From a bacterium (lineage in GTDB: Bacteria > Actinomycetota > Acidimicrobiia > Spongiisociales > UBA5794), in assembly GCA_024226255.1 (NCBI GenBank), contig JAAELU010000305.1, positions 1 to 47,215 of the forward strand: a stretch of 47,215 nt of DNA, read 5' to 3'. Position 1 is the first letter of the stretch. The number at the start of each line of letters is the position of its first letter. A program made the position numbers and the translations under genes. Shown one piece after another: positions 22,897 to 30,317 of the stretch. The notes beneath the pieces are model-generated. The model was not told the origin of the DNA, searched no databases, and saw nothing but the letters and a program-made list of their open reading frames with translations.

Positions 22897-24972
22897 ATGA
22901 CTTCATACTCTGAATACGACCCAGACCACCGCGCCCCCGACCCGGACGCTGATGACAATCGCAACGCCATCATTGCCGGTGTGATTACCGCGCTGGTGAG
23001 CCTTGCGGTGCTGGGATTCTTCATCCTGCGCAACCAGCCCGATCCCGTGGCGGCGCCGACGACCACCCAGCGAACGTCGGTCACGACGCAGGCGCCGGAT
23101 ACGACGGGCGGCACTGATATAGCGGCCGGCTACACCCCGCTCTTCACATCCGCCCGGTGTGAATTCGACCTCATCACGGACGCCGAACATGAATGCGGCT
23201 GGTTGACTGTGCCCGAGGACCGCCAAGACCCCGGCAATGGGCGTGAAGTCCAGCTCCACGTGGTGCGTTTCGCCAGCACGGCGGCGGACGCGCCGGCTGA
23301 TCCCATTATCTACCTCGATGGTGGTCCCGGTGGGTCAACCCTCGACCCGCTGCAGTTCAGCTTCGGCCAACTCTGGGAACCACTGCTCGACGACCGCGAC
23401 CTCATCATGTTCGATCAGCGGGGAGTGGGCTTGTCCCTCCCGTCGTTGGATTGCCCGGAGGAGCGGAAATACTCATTGAGCGTCCTCGACCAAGACCTGG
23501 ACTCGGAGCGGGCCCAAGCCGCTGAGCTTGCCGTCATTTCACAATGTCACGATCGGTTGGTCGCCGAGGGCATCGACCTGGCGCAGTACAACTCGCAAGA
23601 GAACGCGGCCGACGTTGCCGACCTACGCGTGGCGCTCGGGATCGATGAGTGGAATCTCCTTGGTATCTCGTACGGAACCCGGCTTGCCGAGACCATCATG
23701 CGCGATCACCCGGAGGGTGTGCGGAGCGTAATCCTGGACTCCACCTACACGCCTGATGTCGACCTCTTCGCGGAGGGCCCGGCCAATTTCAGCCGGGCTC
23801 TTGCCAAGCTGTGGGAGGGCTGCCGGCTCGATTCCGACTGCGCAATTCGCTACTCGAATCTCGAAGACCGCTTCTTCGCTCTCGTCGACCGCTACGAAGC
23901 AACACCCACCCGAGTTCCTGTGCGCGACTTCCTCAATGGCGGCTCTCGGGACGTGCTGATCGATGGTGAATGGATACTCGGAACGGTCTTCCAAGGTCTC
24001 TATTCCGAACAGGTCATCCCCCTGCTACCGCAAATGATCGAGGAGTTGGAGAACAATGAAACCTCCACCATCTCGCTCCTCACATCGAACGTGCTGGCCA
24101 ATGTCGAGTTCATCTCCGTAGGCATGAACCTCTCCGTTCAATGCAACGAGGAACTCCCTTTCACGACCCAGGACGACATTGATGAGGGTCTCACAGGACT
24201 CGAGCGGCTGATGGATCCGTTCGAAGGAGAGTTCACGCTTGAAACGTGTGCTGCGTGGAAATCGGGGATGGCGGCACCGCTCGAGAACGAGCCAGTCAGC
24301 TCGGATATCCCGACACTTGTCATGGCCGGTGAATATGACCCAATCACTCCCCCGTCATGGGGTGCCAACGCCGCAACATTTCTGACCAACTCGACCTTCG
24401 TTGAATTCACTGGATTGGGACACGGAACGAGCATCGCCGGCGACTGCCCTCTGAGCATTGTTTTTGAGTTCTTAGCGGACCCCACCGCCGTCCCCGATCT
24501 CGATTGCACTGTCACGATGGCTCCCGTCGACTTTGCAATTCCCGGCGAACCTCCACCGCCAATCCAGTTGGTTTCGTTCACAGAGGACTTTGTTGGCACC
24601 GAAATCAGCGGAGTCGTACCGGCAGGCTGGGAGCCGGTTGGAGGCACGGCCTTTGCGCGCGGCGACTCGGCAATCGACCAGACAGCCATTATCTTTCAGG
24701 TCGTGCCGCTCATCAGCCCGGAGAGCGTTGTCTCCTTCTTCGCGACCCAGTTCGAGATGGATGCTGAGCCGGAACGCACCAGCACCCAGGAGAGCCCATT
24801 GGGCGTGTGGCAAGTCTTCCGGGGAGACGCCGACGAATTCTCGATCGACATCGCGGCCATCGATCTCGGAGGCTCGACGGCGGTGATCGTCCTCATCTCG
24901 AATCCCGGGGAGCGCGAGCAACTCCTGGGCGACCTGCTGTTGCCTGCCATCCAAGCCTTCAGGACCAGCTAG
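22897..24972 (+). CDS. Membrane-anchored alpha/beta hydrolase (TAP/prolyl aminopeptidase-like) with extra C-terminal domain
   Basis: A 691-aa protein. A cytoplasmic acidic start leads to one membrane helix at about 25-45, then a Thr-rich linker and an external alpha/beta hydrolase domain. The oxyanion segment YLDGGPGGS, nucleophile LLGISYGTR, acid VMAGEYDPITPP and His FTGLGHGTS form a complete catalytic set. Residues from about 545 add an extra ~150-aa domain (VPAGWEPVGGTAFARGD and following) that I do not recognise. It probably removes N-terminal residues or short peptides outside the membrane. TAGCCT lies 13 bases before the ATG. Confidence 0.83.
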   Translation: MTSYSEYDPDHRAPDPDADDNRNAIIAGVITALVSLAVLGFFILRNQPDPVAAPTTTQRTSVTTQAPDTTGGTDIAAGYTPLFTSARCEFDLITDAEHECGWLTVPEDRQDPGNGREVQLHVVRFASTAADAPADPIIYLDGGPGGSTLDPLQFSFGQLWEPLLDDRDLIMFDQRGVGLSLPSLDCPEERKYSLSVLDQDLDSERAQAAELAVISQCHDRLVAEGIDLAQYNSQENAADVADLRVALGIDEWNLLGISYGTRLAETIMRDHPEGVRSVILDSTYTPDVDLFAEGPANFSRALAKLWEGCRLDSDCAIRYSNLEDRFFALVDRYEATPTRVPVRDFLNGGSRDVLIDGEWILGTVFQGLYSEQVIPLLPQMIEELENNETSTISLLTSNVLANVEFISVGMNLSVQCNEELPFTTQDDIDEGLTGLERLMDPFEGEFTLETCAAWKSGMAAPLENEPVSSDIPTLVMAGEYDPITPPSWGANAATFLTNSTFVEFTGLGHGTSIAGDCPLSIVFEFLADPTAVPDLDCTVTMAPVDFAIPGEPPPPIQLVSFTEDFVGTEISGVVPAGWEPVGGTAFARGDSAIDQTAIIFQVVPLISPESVVSFFATQFEMDAEPERTSTQESPLGVWQVFRGDADEFSIDIAAIDLGGSTAVIVLISNPGEREQLLGDLLLPAIQAFRTS

Positions 24973-24976
24973 CGCA

Positions 24977-25441
24977 ATGGGCCTCTTCCTGAAGATGATC
25001 CGGTGGGCGGGGACCAAGCAGTGGTTCGGCGCGCTGGGGCGCCGCATCCTCACCCCTCTCGACAAGGTCCTCGGTAGACGTGGCCACACGGTCACCAGCT
25101 GGACGACGGGTCTGCCCGTGGGGCACCTCACCACGACGGGACGTGTCAGCGGAAACCCGCGCACTGCTCCCTTGCTGTTCGTGGAGCGTGAGGACACGTC
25201 CGTCGCCATCGTCGGTACCAATTTCGGTGGCGCCGACCACCCAAACTGGGCCAGCAACCTGTTGGCCAACCCTCACGCCCGGTGGAAGGTACACGAGGAA
25301 ATCGACGTGAGCGCCCGCCAGGCGACCGATGACGAGTATGCAACCCTCTGGCCCCGGTTCGTCAGTATGTGGCCCGGCTATGAGGGCTACGTCAGCCGTT
25401 CCCAGCGCATACCTCTCATGTTCGTGCTCGAAATCACGTAG
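24977..25441 (+). CDS. DDN-like deazaflavin (F420)-dependent nitroreductase family protein
   Basis: A 154-aa protein. The segment GHLTTTGRVSGNPRTAPLLFV is the usual F420-binding start of this family, and HPNWASNLLANPHARW is a second hallmark. MWPGYEGYVSR gives the C-terminal tyrosine-containing strand. Related actinobacterial proteins use F420H2 to reduce quinones or nitro compounds at the membrane. It starts four bases after the hydrolase stop, so co-transcription is likely. Confidence 0.85.
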   Translation: MGLFLKMIRWAGTKQWFGALGRRILTPLDKVLGRRGHTVTSWTTGLPVGHLTTTGRVSGNPRTAPLLFVEREDTSVAIVGTNFGGADHPNWASNLLANPHARWKVHEEIDVSARQATDDEYATLWPRFVSMWPGYEGYVSRSQRIPLMFVLEIT

Positions 25442-25955
25442 GACTCACAACAGCGCTGTGGCCCCCGGATGCGTTGTCCAAAGGCCACAGCTACATGGCT
25501 CCCACCGCATCCGAGCGGATGCCGACGCATCGTCCAAGGGGGGACATGGCCGATGCTTTGGTGGTTACCTGCAACAACCATATCGGACCGTGTTTGCGGG
25601 TGACGGCTGGGGCTCACGGTGCCTGACCCGGAATGGGTAGAGGACACGCTATTGGGTGGGTTGGGTGTTGAGACCTTCTCCCGTTGGGCTTCGTATTGCG
25701 CATCACGTATTTCGTATTACGAGGATCAGCGGATAGGGCTGATGGTCAGGGGTGTTGGGCGGCGAGAGTCTCAGCAGTAGCTCCGGAAGTGGCTGTGCCA
25801 AGTACCCAATGCCCGTCCTGATTGCTGACTACTGATCACTCATTACTTTGATACGTGCAACGGGATTCGTGATACGACCCCCCAACCGTCCCTATCCGTT
25901 AGTCCTCAACTTCTTCCGAGAGGGGGCGCTGCTGGTAGCTGTACACTCCGGAGCC
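25442..25955. other. 514-bp intergenic region with hairpin and short-word arrays
   Basis: No gene is convincing. A small hairpin GCATCC-GAGC-GGATGC lies near 25504-25519, and related words GATGCGTTGTCCAAAGG and GACGCATCGTCCAAGG flank it. Around 25690-25725 the words CGTATT, CGTATTACG and ATCACG repeat, and around 25820-25870 TGACTACTGATCACTCATTAC and GATACG words repeat. These belong to the same style of array seen at 18322, 20845 and 26743. The end holds the promoter of the next gene. Confidence 0.5.
25942..25947 (+). promoter_or_regulatory. -10 hexamer TACACT, leaderless promoter
   Basis: TACACT lies eight bases before the ATG at 25956, and the intervening CCGGAGCC is too close to act as a normal ribosome site. 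Confidence 0.5.
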
Positions 25956-26684
25956 ATGGTTCAATCCGATCAAGTGGCGGAGGCCGTCCCCTACGAACCG
26001 CATGTGGGCGATTCGCGCCCCTACATGCGCGACATCATTCTTGGCGTCAATGACGGTCTTGTCTCGATCTTCCTCCTGGTTGCCGGCGTTGTCGGCGGCG
26101 GCCTGACTCGTGATCAGATCGTCCTAGCCGCCATCGCCGGAGCCATCGCCGGAGCGATCTCGATGGGTGCGGGTGAGTACCTCGCCACGCGAAGCCAGGA
26201 GGAAGTCTTCGAAAGGGAGATTGCGCTCGAGAAGGCTCATATCAAGCACCATCGCAACGCCGAGGTGGACCAGCTCTTCACCATGTTCAGCGACATCGGT
26301 GTCGCTGAGGACGAACTCGATGATGTTGTTGCCGCGTTCAGTCGAAACGACGATGTCTTGCTCAACTCGATGAAGATCCTCGAGTTCGGCATCATCGAAA
26401 CCGACAGAAGATCGCCCTACACGGCCATGTTTCTGTCTGGCCTCCTTTTCCTCGGCGGATCACTTCCTTCGGTTCTCCCATTCCTCTTGATCGAGAGCAC
26501 CAACCTGGGGCTGACGGTGGCCGCAGTTCTCACCGCGGCCGGCCTTTTTGCAGTCGGAGCCGTCAAGACCGTTGTCACCAGAACCAATCCCATCAAGTCC
26601 GGCCTGGAGAACCTCGTGATCGCCGGCATTGGTGGTGTGATCGCCTTCTGGGTCGGCAATCTGGTCGACGGAGCGTTGAGCTGA
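25956..26684 (+). CDS. VIT1/CCC1-family iron/manganese transporter
   Basis: A 242-aa protein. The first helix MRDIILGVNDGLVSIFLLVAG is diagnostic for VIT1/CCC1 proteins. GAISMGAGEYLATRSQEEVFE begins the cytoplasmic metal-sensing helices. Three C-terminal helices follow. It should move Fe2+ or Mn2+ out of the cytoplasm. ATG 25956 is chosen over 25848 because the family start is close to MRDIILG and a leaderless promoter precedes it; the longer frame runs through repeat words. Confidence 0.87.
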   Translation: MVQSDQVAEAVPYEPHVGDSRPYMRDIILGVNDGLVSIFLLVAGVVGGGLTRDQIVLAAIAGAIAGAISMGAGEYLATRSQEEVFEREIALEKAHIKHHRNAEVDQLFTMFSDIGVAEDELDDVVAAFSRNDDVLLNSMKILEFGIIETDRRSPYTAMFLSGLLFLGGSLPSVLPFLLIESTNLGLTVAAVLTAAGLFAVGAVKTVVTRTNPIKSGLENLVIAGIGGVIAFWVGNLVDGALS

Positions 26685-26800
26685 GCGCAACGAGAGTGGC
26701 GGGAGTGGCTCGGGGTGAGCAAGCTCCGCAAGAATGACGTTGGTTGGCGTATTGCTTATTGCGTATCACGTACGAGAAGCCGGGGCGTTGGGAGATTTGG

Positions 26801-27616
26801 GTGAAGGCTCGATTGCGTGAGCAGCTACTAGGACTGGGAATCGATGCATCCAATATCGATGATCCCGCTGCTGCTTGGCTGGCATTGTTCGACTCGATCG
26901 GTCGGCGAGCCACTCTGATCGATCGATATGAAATTGATGCCGCCAGCCGCGGGATCGTGGTGGCCGACCTGGATGACGACGACCGTCTGCGAATACGCCA
27001 TGAGGTGCTGCCGATTCTGTTTCCCGGCTGGGAGGAACGGGGCACATCTCAGCAAATCGACCCGATCGTGGTTGTGCCGTACAACCCCGACTGGCCGGAC
27101 CTGTTCTCTGATTGGAGATCACGGTTACTAGAAGCATTGTGGCCTCTAGACGTCCGAATCGAACATGTTGGGTCGACCGCAGTGCCGGGCCTTGCAGCCA
27201 AGTCCGTCATCGACATCAGTGTTGGCGTGCCCGATGTCGAGGCCGAGGAGACCTATCGAGGCGCCATCGAGAGCTGCGGTGTGCCGCTCCGCTCCGTCGA
27301 TGAAGGCCATCGCTACTTCCGACCGGCCTGGCCCGACCCCCGCGTCGTCCAGATCCACGTCGTTGACCTCGGCAGTGAGTGGCAACGCCACCATGTGCTC
27401 TTGCGCGACTACCTCCGTGCCCATCCGGATGGTGCCGCCGCCTACGAAGCACTCAAGACTGAAGTCGCCCACGCATACCGCGACGACCGGCTCGCCTACA
27501 ACGCGGCGAAGACGGACTTCATCCTGGACCACCTAGAGATCGCCGAGGAGTGGGCACGGGCGAAGTCAGAAGTCAGAAGTCAGAAGCGTTCCTCCAATCT
27601 GACTTCTGACTTCTGA
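26801..27616 (+). CDS. GrpB-family protein with extra N-terminal domain
   Basis: A 271-aa protein. The C-terminal two thirds match GrpB/UPF0157 nucleotidyltransferase-like proteins: VVVPYNPDWPDLFSDW, RIEHVGSTAVPGLAAKSVID and IHVVDLGSEWQRHHVLLRDY. The first ~80 residues are a separate helical part (LREQLLGLGIDASNIDDPAA) of unknown role. GTG 26801 is chosen because GGGAG lies six bases upstream and the longer frame (from 26744) is translated from a repeat. The last codons (SEVRSQ...SNLTSDF) come from a 19-bp hairpin whose stem contains the stop codon. Confidence 0.82.
   Translation: MKARLREQLLGLGIDASNIDDPAAAWLALFDSIGRRATLIDRYEIDAASRGIVVADLDDDDRLRIRHEVLPILFPGWEERGTSQQIDPIVVVPYNPDWPDLFSDWRSRLLEALWPLDVRIEHVGSTAVPGLAAKSVIDISVGVPDVEAEETYRGAIESCGVPLRSVDEGHRYFRPAWPDPRVVQIHVVDLGSEWQRHHVLLRDYLRAHPDGAAAYEALKTEVAHAYRDDRLAYNAAKTDFILDHLEIAEEWARAKSEVRSQKRSSNLTSDF
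27566..27616. repeat. Hairpin built of CAGAAGT words, contains GrpB stop codon
   Basis: Arms 27566-27584 and 27598-27616 pair over about 19 bp with a 13-base loop. Each arm is a tandem of the 7-base word CAGAAGT or its complement. It can terminate transcription and also codes for the end of the GrpB protein. The same words form a 25-bp stem at 42935-42998. Confidence 0.75.
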
Positions 27617-27650
27617 TCGTTCCCCGACCTCCCCGCTCCACCCCTCCCAC

Positions 27651-27656
27651 TAGCCT
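27651..27656 (+). promoter_or_regulatory. -10 hexamer TAGCCT, leaderless promoter
   Basis: TAGCCT is seven bases before the ATG at 27664, and no ribosome site is seen. Confidence 0.6.
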
Positions 27657-27663
27657 TACATCC

Positions 27664-29121
27664 ATGACTGATCAATCCTCCTTCGCCGCCCGTCGAGCCG
27701 ACTTCATGGATCGGATCGGCGGCGAAATCGCCATCGTTCCCGCCGCAAGAGAATCCGTGCGCAACGATGATGTCCACCACGTCTTTCGGCAAGACTCCGA
27801 CTTCTGGTACCTGACAGGATTTGAGGAGCCCGATGCCGTCGCAGTGCTCGATCCATCGCACCCCGACGAGTCCTACGTGCTCTTTGTGCGCCCCAAGGAC
27901 CGTGAGACGGAGATCTGGGACGGCTATCGAGCTGGAGTTGAGGGAGCCATCAACGACTACGGTGCCGATGCTGCCTACCCGATTGCCGATCTCGACAAGG
28001 TCCTGAAGGAACGCTTCATAGGGCGGCGCACCGTGTATACCCCAATGCGCCGCGGCACCTTCTCGCAGCGGATAGCGGCTCTCATGACCGGTTTGCGCAG
28101 GGTCGCCATCAGATACGGGCGTCCCGTGCCCGATCAGCTGGCCGATGCTTCGCCGGTCTTCGACGAGATGCGACTCCACAAGACCGCGGACGAGATTGAC
28201 CTGCTGCGCAAGGCCGGCGAAATCAGCGCTTTGGGTCACGCCGAGGCCATGCGCTTTGCCCGGCCGGGAATCCAGGAACATCAGGTTGCTGCCGCCATGG
28301 AGTACGTGTGGCGGATGCACGGGTCTCGTCGCAATGGATACCCACCGATCGTCGCCGGCGGCGTCAACGCGTGCATCCTCCACTACAACGAGAACAACGC
28401 CTCCCTCAACGACGGGGACCTGTTACTGATCGATGCCGCTGCTGAGTACGGGTACTTCTCTGCGGACATCACCCGGACTTTCCCGATCAACGGGAGGTTC
28501 ACGCCGGAGCAGCGAACCATCTACGACCTGGTTCTCTCGGCCCAGAACGATTCGCTGGCTACCGCCGTCCAGGGTTCCACGATGACGTCCGTTCATCAGG
28601 CGAGCATCGACACCCTGACTGCGGGTCTCGTCGATCTGGGGATGCTGCCAGGGCCAGTCGACAGGGCTCGCCGGATGAATCACTTCAAGGAGTTCTTCAT
28701 GCACGGCACGGGCCACTGGCTGGGACACGATGTCCATGACTCCGGCAGCTACGGGATCGACGGCAAACCGCGGCGCCTGGAAGTGGGAATGTCGTTCACG
28801 ATCGAACCCGGTATCTACGTTTCGCCGGACAATCCGACATTGAAGCTGTCGCTGCTCGAGTTCGAGCAGGAGGACTGGACAGAACGGCGCATGATGATGG
28901 GAGCCGCGGCCGCCAAGAAGCTCGAAGCCAAGGAGCGGGATGCAGCGGGCTACGAGGAATTCGAGGTCCCCGCTCAGTTCCTGGGCATCGGAGTGCGCAT
29001 CGAGGACGACATCCTGATAACCGAACACGGCACCGAGAACATGACAGCGTCTGTTCCATCAGATCCCGATGAGGTGGAGGCGCTGTGCGCCGAGGCTCCG
29101 ACGCTGCCTTTCTTCGGGTAG
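27664..29121 (+). CDS. pepP: Xaa-Pro aminopeptidase (aminopeptidase P)
   Basis: A 485-aa two-domain enzyme. The N-terminal domain contains DSDFWYLTGFEEPDAV, typical of aminopeptidase P. The pita-bread catalytic domain holds LLIDAAAEYGYFSADITRTF (two metal Asp), HGTGHWLGHDVHDSG (metal His), FTIEPGIYV (Glu) and GVRIEDDILIT (Glu). It should remove N-terminal residues before proline using two Mn2+ ions in the cytoplasm. Length and all five metal ligands fit the family. It has its own leaderless-type promoter behind the GrpB hairpin. Confidence 0.92.
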   Translation: MTDQSSFAARRADFMDRIGGEIAIVPAARESVRNDDVHHVFRQDSDFWYLTGFEEPDAVAVLDPSHPDESYVLFVRPKDRETEIWDGYRAGVEGAINDYGADAAYPIADLDKVLKERFIGRRTVYTPMRRGTFSQRIAALMTGLRRVAIRYGRPVPDQLADASPVFDEMRLHKTADEIDLLRKAGEISALGHAEAMRFARPGIQEHQVAAAMEYVWRMHGSRRNGYPPIVAGGVNACILHYNENNASLNDGDLLLIDAAAEYGYFSADITRTFPINGRFTPEQRTIYDLVLSAQNDSLATAVQGSTMTSVHQASIDTLTAGLVDLGMLPGPVDRARRMNHFKEFFMHGTGHWLGHDVHDSGSYGIDGKPRRLEVGMSFTIEPGIYVSPDNPTLKLSLLEFEQEDWTERRMMMGAAAAKKLEAKERDAAGYEEFEVPAQFLGIGVRIEDDILITEHGTENMTASVPSDPDEVEALCAEAPTLPFFG

Positions 29122-29130
29122 CGGCACCGC

Positions 29131-29136
29131 TACCCT
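29131..29136 (+). promoter_or_regulatory. -10 hexamer TACCCT, possible leaderless promoter
   Basis: TACCCT lies eight bases before the ATG at 29145. It supports the small gene that follows. Confidence 0.4.
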
Positions 29137-29144
29137 GGTTCCTC

Positions 29145-29300
29145 ATGAACAAGTCGAACTCTTCCACATCTGTCGTGGTTCTTGCCGCCATGTTGGCGGC
29201 GGCCGCAGCAGGGCTCGCGGCGTACCGGCGTCGCCCGGTGAAACAGCCCGACCGGACGGGAAGCTGGCAACCGGTCGACACTCAACACACCCGCCGCTAG
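29145..29300 (+). CDS. Small single-pass membrane protein (hypothetical)
   Basis: 51 aa: a polar start (MNKSNSSTS), one hydrophobic Ala-rich helix (VVVLAAMLAAAAAGLAAY, about 10-27), then a basic stretch YRRRPVK and a polar tail. It lies between aminopeptidase P and the next gene with 10 bp to spare. A -10-like TACCCT precedes the ATG. No family is recognised. Confidence 0.45.
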   Translation: MNKSNSSTSVVVLAAMLAAAAAGLAAYRRRPVKQPDRTGSWQPVDTQHTRR

Positions 29301-29310
29301 TGACGTTCCA

Positions 29311-30069
29311 GTGCGAGTAGCTGTAGAACAGGCCGGCGCTGAAGTAGCTCGCCGGGCATCGAGGATTCTGCTGGCGGAGCGTGATCTGTCGATGCTGGGA
29401 CTCATCGGCGGCAAAGCCAGCAGTGACGACCCCCGCATTCACACCGTTACCGACCTCAGCGAGTACGAAGTAGTGATGACGGACGCCCCCGACGCTGCCG
29501 AACTCGTTGACGCCGCCCTCGACGCCGGCGTCAACTGCGTCGTCTGGGCCGACGGTGATGAGCTCGCTGAGGCTTACGACGCACAATTCCAGGACGCCGG
29601 AATCACACTTCTCACCGGCGCCAACGTCGCGTCTGGATTGGCTCCCTGCCTGGCGGCGCATGAAACCGCGCGAGGTGGCGAGGTCATGGAAGTCTCAATC
29701 GCCTGGACCGAACCGGGAACCCCGTTGCGTCGTGGCGAGGCCATACCCTTTCCCGATCCGATCGGACCCCGGTGGGCCGATCAGCGCCCCAACCGGGACA
29801 ACTACAAGGCCTTCGCCGCCCCGGTATCCGGAGAATGGGCCGCCGCGCTGGCGCGGGTCACATCCGCCGCGACCCACGGTGTGGTCTCGCGAGTCGTCGG
29901 CGTGGCCGACCTGGCCGCCCACCTCGAAGCCCTGGCTCTGGCCGCCGGCGTGATGGCCATCGACCTGTACGCGTCGGGAGCCCATCGCCCCGCGGACGCC
30001 GCCGAGATCTACCTTGCCAAGACCCTCGACGCCGGCCTCGACGTAGCCAGCTACCAGCTAACCGAGTAG
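29311..30069 (+). CDS. Hypothetical protein, Rossmann-like N-terminal part
   Basis: A 252-aa protein of alternating helices and strands. The pattern SRILLAERDLSMLGLIG, EYEVVMTDAPDAAELVDAAL, GVNCVVWADGDE and GITLLTGANVASGLAPCLAA resembles an NAD(P)-type Rossmann domain of the dihydrodipicolinate-reductase/saccharopine-dehydrogenase kind, but the glycine-rich loop is missing because the protein starts late. The second half contains PFPDPIGPRWADQRPNRDNY and a C-terminal helical region. GTG 29311 has no ribosome site; TAGTGA lies seven bases before it. An oxidoreductase relative is inferred with low confidence. Confidence 0.6.
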   Translation: MRVAVEQAGAEVARRASRILLAERDLSMLGLIGGKASSDDPRIHTVTDLSEYEVVMTDAPDAAELVDAALDAGVNCVVWADGDELAEAYDAQFQDAGITLLTGANVASGLAPCLAAHETARGGEVMEVSIAWTEPGTPLRRGEAIPFPDPIGPRWADQRPNRDNYKAFAAPVSGEWAAALARVTSAATHGVVSRVVGVADLAAHLEALALAAGVMAIDLYASGAHRPADAAEIYLAKTLDAGLDVASYQLTE

Positions 30070-30074
30070 AACAA

Positions 30075-30260
30075 GCTCTCCCGTCCGCCGACGCGCGTAC
30101 GGCGTAATCGCGACTCCGCTTCCCCCACCGAGCCTCCTTCGTCGGCCCACCTCCCCCAACCATCAGCCACCCAAAGCAGCGTCCGACGGGGGAGGAAACA
30201 CGATTGCCGCCCGGCGCAAACGCCCAAAGCGGCGTCTGACGGGAGAGGAAACACGAGGAG
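30075..30260. repeat. Dispersed repeat, copy C, with duplicated right end
   Basis: 30111-30200 is a diverged version of copies A and B (CCGCTTCCCCCACCGAGC, CCACCCAAAGCAGCGTC, GACGGGGGAGGAAACACG). The right end is present a second time at 30222-30257 (CCCAAAGCGGCGTCTGACGG followed by GAGAGGAAACACGAG). CTCTCCCGTC near 30077 is complementary to GACGGGAGAG near 30238, so the whole unit can close as a large stem. It lies upstream of the NHL-repeat gene. Confidence 0.6.
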
Positions 30261-30317
30261 TGCGTGTTCACAGACTGTTCAGTACTCCTGTGGGGTGATG
30301 TGGGGTTGAATGGAGCC

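Noticed and set aside
26744..26800. Upstream ATG start for the GrpB gene
   Set aside because: The added residues (MAYCLLRITYEKPG) come from a short-word array and the GTG at 26801 has a good ribosome site.
27566..27616. Possible CRISPR or tandem-repeat array
   Set aside because: The repeats are 7 bases, have no spacers and form one hairpin.
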